This document shows positions 17,570 to 25,638 of a DNA stretch of 64,000 nt, in pieces. Position numbers and translations under genes: made by a program. The notes below the pieces were generated by a model that did no database searches, was not told the DNA's origin, and was given only the letters and a program-made list of their open reading frames with translations. Each line of letters opens with the position of its first letter. Within the stretch, counting starts at the first letter, position 1. Source of the stretch: Catenulispora sp. GP43 (GTDB lineage Bacteria; Actinomycetota; Actinomycetes; Streptomycetales; Catenulisporaceae); NCBI RefSeq assembly GCF_041260665.1, contig NZ_JBGCCT010000002.1, forward strand, positions 434,001 through 498,000, read 5' to 3'.

Positions 17570-17598
17570 CCGAATATTTCGGTGTCCGAAACTTTCGG
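17570..17598. promoter_or_regulatory. Tandem palindromic operator between marR and the MFS gene
   Basis: CCGAATATTTCGG (17570-17582) and CCGAAACTTTCGG (17586-17598) are two near-perfect palindromes with half-site CCGAA, repeating at 16 bp. They sit between the divergent regulator and transporter genes, immediately ahead of the chosen transporter start, as expected for a MarR dimer operator. Confidence 0.75.
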
Positions 17599-17612
17599 AG
17601 TACGCTGCAGAT

Positions 17613-18983
17613 GTGCTGGATCCAAAAGCTGTGAACGTCCTCCTTCGTGAGCGACCCCGCCCGGACCGCATACGCAACCACCCCTCGGCGTGGCGCCTGG
17701 CCGTCCTGACGGTCTGCTTCGGCGCCTTCATGGGCCAGCTCGACGCCTCGATCACCACCCTGGCCTACCCGGCCCTGCGCACTGAGTTCAGCGCCTCCCT
17801 GGGCGCGGTCTCCTGGGTCTCCCTGTCATACCTGCTGACGCTCACCGTCCTGCTGGTCCCGACCGGACGCCTGTCGGACGCCCTGGGTCGCAAGCTCTTC
17901 TACGTCTACGGCTTCGCCGTCTTCACCGCCGCCTCCGCGGCCTGCGCGCTGGCCCCCAGCCTGGACACCCTCATCGCCTTCCGCGTGGTCCAGGCCCTGG
18001 GCGCGGCGATGCTCCAGGCCAACAGCATCGCGCTGATCTCCAACGCGGCCCCGCGCGAGAAGCTGCGCCAGGCGCTGGGCGTCCAGGCCGCGGCGCAGGC
18101 GCTCGGGCTGGGCCTGGGCCCGGCGGTCGGCGGCCTGCTGGTGGACACCCTGGGCTGGCGCTGGGTGTTCGGGGTGAACGTCCCGGTCGGCGTGGTGGCC
18201 CTGATCGGCGGCGTGTTCCTGCTCCCGCGCACCCGGGAGCGCACCCCGGGGCTGCGGCTGGACCTGGCCCCGTTGCGGCAGCGCGCCGTGCGCCGGGGCC
18301 TGCTCGGCGCGGCCGGCGGCTACCTGGTCCTGTTCGGGCCGCTGGTGCTGGTGCCGGTGATCATGGCGGCCCGCGGCAGCAGCGCGCTGTCCTCCGGGCT
18401 GGTGCTGACCACGCTGCCGGTCGGCTTCGCGATCGGCGCGTCGTTCCTGAAGTGCCGCGCCGGGATCGGGCTGGGTCTGGCGGTCGCCGCCCTGGCCGGG
18501 CTGCTCGTGCTCCCCTTCGAACCGGTGGTGCTGGTGCCCCTGCTTGGCGTTCTGGGCCTGGGCCTGGGCACCTACGCACCGGCGAACAACGCCCAGGTGA
18601 TGGCGGCGGTCCCGCAGAAGTCCTCCGGTGTCGTCAGCGGGTTGCTGAACACCGCGCGCAGCCTCGGCACGTCCGGTGGCGTGTACGTGGTGACGTCCGC
18701 CATCGCGCTGGCCAACCACAGCAGCGGACGCGGGTCGCGCTATGCGTTCGCGGGCCTATTGGTGGTCTGTCTGCTCACCCTCGCCGTGTCGGTACGTCCG
18801 AGCCCGCACCCGGTCGCGGACGAACTCGTCGACGAGCCGCCAGCCCCACTCGGCCCGCAGGTCGGGCCGCTTGTGCGGGGTGACGATCAGAAGCGCGTCG
18901 GAAACCTGCGCCAGCTGCCACGCCAGCAGCGGCAGCCGGGAGGCGTCGGCCAGGTGGAGCGCGAAGCTGCACACAGTCAGTGA
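17613..18983 (+). CDS. MFS drug/H+ antiporter
   Basis: About 456 residues from GTG 17613; the frame is open from 17559 but that would place the operator inside the gene. Signatures: GAFMGQLDASITTLAYPAL (motif D1 region), GRLSDALGRKLFYVYG (motif A), and LVDTLGWRWVFGVNVPVG (motif C region), with about 12 hydrophobic segments, of the EmrB/QacA type. After the last helix (GLLVVCLLTLAVSV) the frame runs on for ~70 polar residues, which lie antisense to the convergent methyltransferase gene (228-bp overlap). The tail has no transporter homology and suggests loss of the original stop. Regulated by the adjacent MarR. Confidence 0.85.
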   Translation: MLDPKAVNVLLRERPRPDRIRNHPSAWRLAVLTVCFGAFMGQLDASITTLAYPALRTEFSASLGAVSWVSLSYLLTLTVLLVPTGRLSDALGRKLFYVYGFAVFTAASAACALAPSLDTLIAFRVVQALGAAMLQANSIALISNAAPREKLRQALGVQAAAQALGLGLGPAVGGLLVDTLGWRWVFGVNVPVGVVALIGGVFLLPRTRERTPGLRLDLAPLRQRAVRRGLLGAAGGYLVLFGPLVLVPVIMAARGSSALSSGLVLTTLPVGFAIGASFLKCRAGIGLGLAVAALAGLLVLPFEPVVLVPLLGVLGLGLGTYAPANNAQVMAAVPQKSSGVVSGLLNTARSLGTSGGVYVVTSAIALANHSSGRGSRYAFAGLLVVCLLTLAVSVRPSPHPVADELVDEPPAPLGPQVGPLVRGDDQKRVGNLRQLPRQQRQPGGVGQVEREAAHSQ

Positions 18984-19319
18984 GTAGTGGCGGCCGGCTA
19001 AAGCGCCGGCGGCCACATCCTCGAAGCTCAACTCTTCTGCGGGGATCCCCATAGCGGCGCTGTACGCGGCGGCCGTATAGGGATCCACCCCGTCGATGTC
19101 CTTAGCGCCCAGTGCCAGTACCGCGCGCGTCGCCTCACCGCTGCCGCATGCCAGGTCCAGCACGTGATGAAGCTCTAAAGAGTTCCGCTCCACGCTCTCG
19201 CGGATGACGGCGCGTACCGCGTCCTCATGAGGGTTGCGGTACTCAGCGCCGAACCGCTTGTAGTACTCCTCCGCCCCGAACTCTTCGTAGGCACCGCGGA
19301 TGGAGGACATACAGATCAC
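18756..19319 (-). CDS. Class I SAM-dependent methyltransferase, third gene of the DUF4365 operon
   Basis: 187 residues from a GTG at 19319 that overlaps the upstream stop by 4 bp (GTGA); an ATG at 19310 is the alternative. SAM motif I is LDLACGSGEATRAVLALGA, with an acidic residue at the end of strand 2 (DIDGVDPY). An FAL-HLAD segment and a C-terminal LLIVTPHKRPDLRAEWGW follow. The N-terminus (YKRFGAEYRNPHEDAVRAVI) resembles small-molecule or orphan methyltransferases rather than DNA methylases: no DPPY or PCQ motif is seen. The 3' 228 bases overlap the convergent MFS gene. The substrate is unknown. Confidence 0.8.
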   Translation of the reverse strand: MICMSSIRGAYEEFGAEEYYKRFGAEYRNPHEDAVRAVIRESVERNSLELHHVLDLACGSGEATRAVLALGAKDIDGVDPYTAAAYSAAMGIPAEELSFEDVAAGALAGRHYSLTVCSFALHLADASRLPLLAWQLAQVSDALLIVTPHKRPDLRAEWGWRLVDEFVRDRVRARTYRHGEGEQTDHQ

Positions 19320-20128
19320 GATAAGTCGCGCAGCTCCTTGGCCGCTCGCGCTACCTCCCCAAGCACGTGCGGAGTGAACTCGAAGACCGCCTGGTCGCCC
19401 TTGAACGGCACGTCCGGCGACCAGGTGAAGCGCAGCTCATAGCCGGACCGTTTTCGTCCCCCCATGCGCGCCAGCGCCGCGCAGACCTCTTTGGCGAGCG
19501 TCGGCCGGGTCGCCCTATAGCCGTTCACTATGGGGAAGTACGCCTGGGACTCGTGATCCCCTATGGCGGCCCGGAAGGCGCCCAGCACGCCTTCGTACAT
19601 CGTCCGTGTCACCTTGCGCTCCACCGGCTCCCCGATGTCCGGGGTGAGGACGGTGCGCACCGTGAGCACCGGCACGCCGGTCCGCGAGGACCCCACCTCG
19701 GCCCCGCGCACGAAGTCCCAGGCGTGCTTGGCGTCCACCGCCCGCGCCGCCGCCAGCGCCAGATCTCGCAGGCCGGTCATCGCCGGCGCCAGGTCCGCCA
19801 GGGAGAACTCGGTGAGGCGCACGTACATCACGTCCGCCCACCGCAGGTCCAGGTCGCCGAGCACCGAGTCCGCGTTGCGCTGCTCGGCGTTCGCGACGGT
19901 CTCCAACAGGTCGGTCATGCGCAGCGGGTAGTCGCGCAGCCGCTGGTCCAGCGGCACCAGCACCTCGTACGGGTGCGGGTTCGCGACCCCCGGCGGCGGG
20001 TCGAGCTCCCAGATCTGGCCGCGCCCGTAGTCGCGGCCCCGGCGCCAGCCCGTCGCTGCCAAATAGCGGAGTACGTCATCCGGCCGGAGCCTTGCGGCCC
20101 GGCCGGTTGCGGAAGTCTGGGCGGTCAT
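19316..20128 (-). CDS. Unrecognised protein, second gene of the DUF4365 operon
   Basis: 270 residues from ATG 20128, which overlaps the DUF4365 stop by 4 bp; its own stop overlaps the methyltransferase start by 4 bp. No signal peptide or membrane helix. The N-terminal part (PDDVLRYLAATGWRRG, then VLVPLDQRLRDYPLRMTDLLETVANAEQR) is compact and conserved-looking; the C-terminal half has a REs-free alpha/beta pattern with TRPTLAKEVCAALARMG and VFEFTPHVLGEVARAAKEL. I cannot name a family. Strict overlap with both neighbours implies the three products work together. Confidence 0.7.
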   Translation of the reverse strand: MTAQTSATGRAARLRPDDVLRYLAATGWRRGRDYGRGQIWELDPPPGVANPHPYEVLVPLDQRLRDYPLRMTDLLETVANAEQRNADSVLGDLDLRWADVMYVRLTEFSLADLAPAMTGLRDLALAAARAVDAKHAWDFVRGAEVGSSRTGVPVLTVRTVLTPDIGEPVERKVTRTMYEGVLGAFRAAIGDHESQAYFPIVNGYRATRPTLAKEVCAALARMGGRKRSGYELRFTWSPDVPFKGDQAVFEFTPHVLGEVARAAKELRDLS

Positions 20129-20706
20129 TGCGCGAGCATCTCCCGGAACTCGTCGCCGAACAGCCCGTGGAGGGCCCTGATATCTAGCAGATTGGCACGG
20201 GGGACGCGCACTGTATACGTACTTGACCTGTTTCTTCCGGGCAACGGGAGCGCGTCGTGGAAACACGCCCAATACGCGGCGTGCCGCAGGATTAGACGGT
20301 CCGCGGTGATGTCGGTCCACGACGCGGAGGAGCGCGGGACCACCACCAGGAACAGGAACCGGGGCACCAGGTAGTCGCGTCCGGCGAGCCAGTTGAAGTT
20401 CTTCACCTCCAGCGGGTAGCGCCAGGCGACGTCGTTTCCGCGCGGGTCGGACCAGGACTTCACCTGAGCGTCTATGAGGGGGAACCCGCGGCGGCCGTTC
20501 GCCGCCGGGTAGCGCAGCGTCCAGTCCACTCCGACCCGGTCGCGGTCGGAGCGCAGGGCGTCGAGATTGGCCGCGGCGGCCAGGGCTCTGATGAAGGTCT
20601 CACCGAAGTCGCCCTGGTGTCCGGAATCGCCGAGGGTCAGGGGGCGTCCGGCACCCCCGGTCTTGTTCTCGTTGGCCTGGAACCCTTGATCGATCGTCCC
20701 CGTCAT
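20125..20706 (-). CDS. DUF4365-domain protein (restriction-endonuclease-like fold)
   Basis: 193 residues from ATG 20706, preceded by AAGGGA at a good distance; a TTG at 20754 would add 16 residues. The DUF4365 pattern is present: GDFGETFIRALAAAANLD (Glu36), VGVDW (Asp61), FPLIDAQVKSW (Asp79, Gln81, Lys83) and a later YPLEVKNFNWL, RFLFLVVVP, LRHAAYWACFHD. The E-D-QxK arrangement resembles PD-(D/E)xK nucleases, the fold proposed for DUF4365. First gene of a three-gene operon with 4-bp overlaps. A defence function is plausible but not shown. Confidence 0.78.
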   Translation of the reverse strand: MTGTIDQGFQANENKTGGAGRPLTLGDSGHQGDFGETFIRALAAAANLDALRSDRDRVGVDWTLRYPAANGRRGFPLIDAQVKSWSDPRGNDVAWRYPLEVKNFNWLAGRDYLVPRFLFLVVVPRSSASWTDITADRLILRHAAYWACFHDALPLPGRNRSSTYTVRVPRANLLDIRALHGLFGDEFREMLAQ

Positions 20707-20826
20707 GGTTTCCCTTATACGCACTCTCATCGGGGTTGTCGGGTCCTGATACAAGAGTAACCTGGACTAACCGTCATCGATAGGTCACTTAGCGTTGACT
20801 GCGGGTGAACATCTAAGGTGATCCCC

Positions 20827-21795
20827 GTGATCAGCATGTTCGGGAAAAGCCTAAGTGTCGTCGTCGCGGTCGCGATGGCGGTCGCCGGGTGTTCCTCATC
20901 GAACGGTTCGGGCCCTGCGACCGGAACGTCGCCGACGGGCAAAGGGTTCGGCGCCGCGGCCGGGACTTCCTCGAGTCCGACGTCTTCGAGTGCTTCGACT
21001 TCGAGTGCTTCGTCTTCGAGCCCTTCGTCCCCGGCCGCGCCGTCGTCGTCGACGGCCTCCGCGTCCACGCTGCCGTGGCGTCCGAGTTCCTCAGGAGTCG
21101 AACTGACCGGGGACGACTCCGCGTTCGCCGCGCGGTTCGACCCGGCGGTGGTGCGCTTCGTGCTGCACGCCGGCTCGCAGGTCCCCGGCGGCTCGGGGTG
21201 GCCCGGCGGCGACGCCGCGGACCCGAGCGGGCTGGTCGCCGGGTGGAACGGTGGGTTCCTCATGGGCAACAACGCTTCCTGGGGCGGTTTCTACCTCGGG
21301 GGGAAGACCATGTACGGACCTCTGCGGACCGGGACCGCCTCCGAGGTCTTCTACGAGAACGGGACCATGGACGTCCAGGCGTGGCCCGGCGGTCTGCCGG
21401 GTGCCGACATCCTCGGCGTCCGGCAGAACCTGGCTCTGCTGATCAGCGACGGAAGGCTCGCGGCGAACCTCGCCGACGGGACGGCGGCGGACGAACGGAC
21501 CTGGGGCTTCACCAACAACTCGGCGGACGAGCACGGCAACCGTTCGGGGATCGGGGTGACGGCGGACGGGAAGGTGGTCTACGCGGCGGTGCACGCGGCG
21601 TCCCCGCTGCAACTCGCGCAGTACCTCCAGCGGGCCGGCGCGGTGCGCGCCATGGAGTTGGACATCAACTTCACGCGTCCGATCTTCGGGACGTACGGGC
21701 AGGGACGCTGGACCAAACCGGCTCCGTGGCTGGGGCCGGCCGAACGCTTCACGTCCGGGAACGAACGGGATTTCGTTGTCGTCTACGCGCGCTGA
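20827..21795 (+). CDS. Lipoprotein with phosphodiester glycosidase (NAGPA-like) domain
   Basis: 322 residues from GTG 20827, with AAGGTGA six bases upstream; GTG 20818 and ATG 20836 are alternatives. Signal peptide with lipobox VAGC (Cys22) is followed by a ~65-residue Ser/Thr/Pro linker, part of it from 15-bp DNA repeats, then a NAGPA/DUF2233-like domain: GWNGGFL, GGKTMYGPL, NLALLISDGRL, RSGIGVTADGKVVYAAVH and RAMELDINFT. Relatives remove GlcNAc from phosphodiesters (human uncovering enzyme) or act on surface glycans (YngK/NagPA-like). Surface-anchored; substrate unknown. Divergent from the DUF4365 operon. Confidence 0.78.
   Translation: MISMFGKSLSVVVAVAMAVAGCSSSNGSGPATGTSPTGKGFGAAAGTSSSPTSSSASTSSASSSSPSSPAAPSSSTASASTLPWRPSSSGVELTGDDSAFAARFDPAVVRFVLHAGSQVPGGSGWPGGDAADPSGLVAGWNGGFLMGNNASWGGFYLGGKTMYGPLRTGTASEVFYENGTMDVQAWPGGLPGADILGVRQNLALLISDGRLAANLADGTAADERTWGFTNNSADEHGNRSGIGVTADGKVVYAAVHAASPLQLAQYLQRAGAVRAMELDINFTRPIFGTYGQGRWTKPAPWLGPAERFTSGNERDFVVVYAR
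20984..21028. repeat. 15-bp tandem repeat, 3 units, in the lipoprotein linker
   Basis: Three units of CTTCGAGTGCTTCG(A/T) encode Ser-rich linker residues (SSSASTS type). An imperfect fourth copy precedes them. Confidence 0.8.
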
Positions 21796-21908
21796 GTCCT
21801 GCCTCGCGGCTGGTTCTGCGTCGCGCTGAGTCCTGCATGACAAAGTCCGCCAGGTGGCAGATGCCCGGTGAAGTGCAGGATTACTCCTCTTGAGGGATGT
21901 CGGAGTGG

Positions 21909-22991
21909 TCAGAACGCTGCGGCGGCGGCCAGTTCCGCCTGCCAGGCTTCCGCGCCGGCGGCCGGCAGGTCCTGGAACGGCTCCAGCCGACCCGCTTTCC
22001 ACGTCCCGACGACCCGGCCGGCGTCCAGCATGGTCTGCGCGATCATGCCGCCGCCGGCGTTGACGCGCTTGGCGAAGGCCGGGTCCAGAATCAGCTCGCG
22101 CGAGCGGTGGCCCAGCAGGTAGGGATCGAAGCGGGCCAGCAGGCGGTGCGGACACTGCGGCGGCGCGGGCTCGATACCGTGCGGCATGAGCAGGCGACGG
22201 CCGTCATAGGCGACTTCAGCCAGGGAGTCCCGGACGAGGTCCACGGCCGCGTTGGAATCAGCGCCGGACAGGCCCGACCACGCGGCGAAATCGGTGACGG
22301 TCGCCGGGCCGTAAGCGGCGAAGTAGCGGGCCGCCAGCCGGGTCAGGCCGCTCTCGCGGTCCGGTGGCGCGGCGGTGGCGGAGCCCAGCCAGCCATCGAG
22401 CAGCACGTAGGTGGGCTCGTCCCGGGCGCCATCGGGTCCGCGGCAGATCAGTCCGCTGTTCGCGGCGAAGGCGAGCAGATGCGGCGGCTGCTGGCTCTTG
22501 AGGTCGATGACGACATCGTGGCCGGCCAGCTCGGCGACGATCTCGGCGCGCGTCAGCGCCCTGCCGCCGGCGAGGATCTCCGCAAGCGCGTCCATCGCCC
22601 GGGCGCACAGCGCCTCGGTGAGCCCGAGCTGCTCGCGCCTGCGCCGATCCGCGCGCAGGTTCACCGGCCCGAGCACCGCCAGGAACGCCCGGAGGTCGTC
22701 GACGGCGACCAGATGGATCGTGCCGCGCATGAGCCAGGTGCGGACGACCGCGGCCTCGGCGACGGCCGCGTCGACATCGGCAGCGCGCAGCCCGCGGGAG
22801 CGCGACCAGATCTGGAGCCGGGCCGGACCCGCGGCCTGCGCCTGGACCGCGGCGGCGGTGCGGACGGCGTCGGGCACCGTGCGGGCGGCCGATCCGGCCG
22901 ATCCGGTCGATCCGGTCTCTCCGGCCGATCCGGCCAAGCCCTGCGCGCGCACCCGCAGCCACCGCACCTCGTCCGCGCTCAAGCTCCGCAT
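21909..22991 (-). CDS. Winged-helix DNA-binding domain protein (HTH_42 family)
   Basis: 360 residues. Conserved family blocks: LSADEVRWLRVRAQ at the start, VVRTWLMRGTIHLVAVDDLRAFLAVLGP, RALTRAEIVAEL, TRLAARYFAAYGPATVTDFAAWSGLS, LLARFDPYLLGHRSREL and GTWKAGRLEPF. Relatives (YcaQ/AlkX type) are DNA glycosylases or DNA-binding proteins linked to repair of crosslinks and alkylated bases; the AlkD-like gene next door fits a repair theme. Residues ~21-35 are a Gly/Ser/Ala/Thr tract from 9-bp repeats inserted between two conserved N-terminal helices. Confidence 0.82.
   Translation of the reverse strand: MRSLSADEVRWLRVRAQGLAGSAGETGSTGSAGSAARTVPDAVRTAAAVQAQAAGPARLQIWSRSRGLRAADVDAAVAEAAVVRTWLMRGTIHLVAVDDLRAFLAVLGPVNLRADRRRREQLGLTEALCARAMDALAEILAGGRALTRAEIVAELAGHDVVIDLKSQQPPHLLAFAANSGLICRGPDGARDEPTYVLLDGWLGSATAAPPDRESGLTRLAARYFAAYGPATVTDFAAWSGLSGADSNAAVDLVRDSLAEVAYDGRRLLMPHGIEPAPPQCPHRLLARFDPYLLGHRSRELILDPAFAKRVNAGGGMIAQTMLDAGRVVGTWKAGRLEPFQDLPAAGAEAWQAELAAAAAF
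22891..22935. repeat. 9-bp tandem repeat, 5 units, in the winged-helix gene
   Basis: Five units of GATCCGG(C/T)C (one TCT-start variant) encode a GSA/GST-type tract near the N-terminus of the HTH_42 protein. Confidence 0.9.
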
Positions 22992-23075
22992 GGCCCGAAC
23001 CTACGCTGCCGCACCCACGACTGCGGGCAGGCGGCGTGAAGCGGCACCGGGAAGCCCACGCACCTCAAGCCCCGC

Positions 23076-23894
23076 TCAAGCCCCGCTCAAAGCCGCCGCG
23101 CGCGCCCCCGCCCCGCCGGCCGCCTTGCTCGCCCGCCCTCCCCCGGCCGCCTTGTACTCCGCCGTCAGCCGCACCGAGGCGTCCTCGGGCAGGCGGCGCA
23201 CCGCCTCGCGGAACGTCACCCCCGACAGCCGGTCCAGGCGCGTGGTGACCCAGGCCGCGACCCAGGTCGGGTCCTTGTGCGCGATCTCGCGCAGCACCCA
23301 GCCGATCGCCTTGCGGATGAAGAACTCGCGCTCCTCGACCATCGGGTCGGCGTAGCGGGTGAAGCGGACCAGGTCCGGCTTGCCCTCGCGGATGGCCGGG
23401 ATCAGGGCGAGCAGGGAGGCGCGGCGCAGCCAGAAGTCGCCGTCGCCGGCCCACAGGTCCAGGGTGCGGGAGGTCCCTTCCCGGTCGCGCAGGACGACCT
23501 TGCCCGCGACGTCGCCGGACAGCGGGTCCACCAGCGACCACATCGGTGCGTCGCGGAGCATGAGCGTCACGTCCTGCAGGTCCGCCGGGGTCAGCAGCCG
23601 GACGCCCTGCGCCAGCACGAAGACCGCCGCGAGCCGGCGCTCGTAGATGTCGGTGTCCCACAGCGCCGCCGCCAGGCCGGTCACGTCGTCGTGGGTCGCG
23701 CGCCGGCCGCCGATCTCCTTGTACATGCCCTTCACCAGCTTGCGGAGGTCCGGGACCGGGACGCCCATGTGCGCGAACTCGCTCTTGTGGTACTGCTGGT
23801 CGTAGGTCGCGCGGGCCGCGGTGCCCTGGCCGTCCAGGTCACGGTCGAACCCGGACACGAGGGTGGGGATCGGGGTGGTCGTCGCATCTGTCAC
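23076..23894 (-). CDS. DNA alkylation repair protein (AlkD/DNA_alkylation family)
   Basis: 272 residues of helical HEAT-like repeats. The family pattern is visible in QYHKSEFAHMGVPVPDLRKLVK, LWDTDIYERRLAAVFVLAQ, WSLVDPLSG, LDLWAGDGDFWLRRASLLALI and EREFFIRKAIGWVLREIAHKDP. AlkD-type glycosylases remove N3/N7-alkylpurines without base flipping. The C-terminal ~25 residues are a Lys/Ala/Gly tail. It lies 84 bp upstream, in transcript direction, of the HTH_42 gene on the same strand and may be co-expressed with it. Confidence 0.88.
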   Translation of the reverse strand: MTDATTTPIPTLVSGFDRDLDGQGTAARATYDQQYHKSEFAHMGVPVPDLRKLVKGMYKEIGGRRATHDDVTGLAAALWDTDIYERRLAAVFVLAQGVRLLTPADLQDVTLMLRDAPMWSLVDPLSGDVAGKVVLRDREGTSRTLDLWAGDGDFWLRRASLLALIPAIREGKPDLVRFTRYADPMVEEREFFIRKAIGWVLREIAHKDPTWVAAWVTTRLDRLSGVTFREAVRRLPEDASVRLTAEYKAAGGGRASKAAGGAGARAAALSGA

Positions 23895-23991
23895 GCGGTG
23901 AGCCTAACGATCGGGAACCACCATCCGGAGGCATCCACTGCGCCGTTCGGGCAGGATGGACGATCAGTGTTCACCGTCAGGAGGGACGACC

Positions 23992-24744
23992 ATGCGGATC
24001 AGGACGCTGCTCGGAGCGGCCACGGCGGCCACCGCGGCGCTCGCGGTGCTGGCCGGCTGCGGCACCTCGAACGGGTCCTCCGCGGCCAAGGCTGAGGCCG
24101 CCGCCACCACCGCGGCCTCCAACACGGCTCCGGCGACACCCACGAGCCCCGCGACGCCCGCGACCACCGCCGGCACCCCGGCGCCCTCCGGCGCGCCGTC
24201 CACCTCCAGCGCCCGCCTGGCCCCGGCGCTGATCCAGCTGTCGGACCTCCCGGCGGGCTTCCGTTCCGAGGGCCTGACCCAGCGCAACCTTCCCTCGCTG
24301 ATCAAGGGCTGCGCCGGCCTGGAGGTGCTTCAGCAGGCGAACATCGGCGACCAGGCCCAGGCCGAGTGGACCAAGGGCGCCCTGGACGACTACGTGGACG
24401 AGGCCGTCATCCAGCCGCAGGGCGAGACCGCCGCGAGCCTGGTCCAGAAGGCCGCGAGCGCGCTGAACTCCTGCGGCTCGGTGAAGGTCACCGAGGAGGG
24501 CCTGTCCGTCACCCTGACCGCGACCCCGTTGAACCTGCCTCAGGTCGGCACCGCCTCGCACGCCTGGCACACGTCGGCGAAGTTCGGCATCGCCTCGATG
24601 GAGATGAACGTCGTGCTGATGCAGCAGGACGACCTGGTGGTGCTGATCGCGCAGACCCGCGTCGACGGCCACTCCAACGACGCGCTGACGCTGTCGGCGT
24701 CGCAGGCCGCGGCCAAGCGCGCGGCGGAGTTCCAGAAGCACTAG
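23992..24744 (+). CDS. Lipoprotein of unknown function
   Basis: 250 residues from ATG 23992, with a strong AGGAGGG Shine-Dalgarno. Signal peptide with lipobox VLAGC (Cys at ~20), then a ~50-residue Ala/Thr/Pro/Ser linker, then a ~170-residue domain (LIQLSDLPAGFRSEGLTQ, an acidic middle, TLSASQAAAKRAAEFQKH at the end) that resembles the many PknH-sensor-like or LpqN-like actinobacterial lipoproteins, though I cannot assign it firmly. It should be anchored on the outer face of the membrane. Confidence 0.72.
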   Translation: MRIRTLLGAATAATAALAVLAGCGTSNGSSAAKAEAAATTAASNTAPATPTSPATPATTAGTPAPSGAPSTSSARLAPALIQLSDLPAGFRSEGLTQRNLPSLIKGCAGLEVLQQANIGDQAQAEWTKGALDDYVDEAVIQPQGETAASLVQKAASALNSCGSVKVTEEGLSVTLTATPLNLPQVGTASHAWHTSAKFGIASMEMNVVLMQQDDLVVLIAQTRVDGHSNDALTLSASQAAAKRAAEFQKH

Positions 24745-24876
24745 TGAGCTGGGCGTTCAGGAGCACCTGCGAGGAGAACCAGCCGGCGTTATCCTCGCCT
24801 CAGCGGGTTTGCCGAGTCCGCACGGAGACCCACCTGAGGACCAGTGGACATGCCAGACCCGCCGAGGTAGGACAAC

Positions 24877-25638
24877 GTGCCCCTTCGCCCTGATCAAGTG
24901 GCTGATCACTACGATCGGATCGCCGAGAATTTCAACACCAACTGGGCGTCCGATCCCGACCTCGTCTCGTGGATGAACCGGACCATCAGCGCACGCCTGC
25001 TCCCCCTGCGAGCCGGCGACAGGGCCGCGGACATCGGATGCGGGACAGGCCTGTATGCGGGGGTCTTGGCTGCGGACGGCCACACCGTCGTGTGCGTCGA
25101 TCCCTCTGCGAGAATGTTGGCCCGCCTCCCCTCAGAGCCGGAATTCGTGCCAGTCCGCGCATCGCTCGAGGAACTCAACCAAGGCTCCGTGACTCTTCCG
25201 TTCGGCGGACGTTACGATGCGATACTCGCGAAAGATGTCATCCATCACACGCAAGACTGGCGGGCATCCCTCCGCACCCTGACGAACAGCCTCTCGGCCA
25301 GAGGGAAGCTTCTGGTCGTGACTCCTCCGACAAGTCCGAAAATCCCGCTATTCGATAAAGCGTTGCAGCGCTACAAGGAGTTCCCTGATCCGGCTGACAT
25401 GGCTGCCTTCCTGGCCGGGCTCGGAATGAACGTGCAGGTCACAGCGGAGGGCTTCAGGAGGAGCCTGGCCAAGAAGACCTGGTTGGCCATGGTCGCAGAC
25501 CGTTACATTTCCGTCCTCTCAGAATTCGATGATGAGGCGTTAAGCGACGGACTCGCTGAAATTGACGCGCGTTACGGTGAGCAATTCCTGGAATTCGATC
25601 ACCGGCTGTTCTTCATTCTCGCTTCCCCCACTCACTAA
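24877..25638 (+). CDS. Class I SAM-dependent methyltransferase
   Basis: 253 residues, GTG start behind GAGGTAGG. The Methyltransf_11/25 pattern is complete: YDRIAENFNTNW, AADIGCGTGLYAGVLAADG (motif I), VVCVDPSARML (motif II acid), DAILAKDVIHH and GKLLVVTPPT. Codon use is visibly less GC-biased than in neighbours (for example around 25310-25370 and 25500-25620), suggesting a later arrival. The stop overlaps the stop of the convergent ATP-grasp gene by 4 bp, so the pair may have moved together. Substrate unknown. Confidence 0.85.
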   Translation: MPLRPDQVADHYDRIAENFNTNWASDPDLVSWMNRTISARLLPLRAGDRAADIGCGTGLYAGVLAADGHTVVCVDPSARMLARLPSEPEFVPVRASLEELNQGSVTLPFGGRYDAILAKDVIHHTQDWRASLRTLTNSLSARGKLLVVTPPTSPKIPLFDKALQRYKEFPDPADMAAFLAGLGMNVQVTAEGFRRSLAKKTWLAMVADRYISVLSEFDDEALSDGLAEIDARYGEQFLEFDHRLFFILASPTH

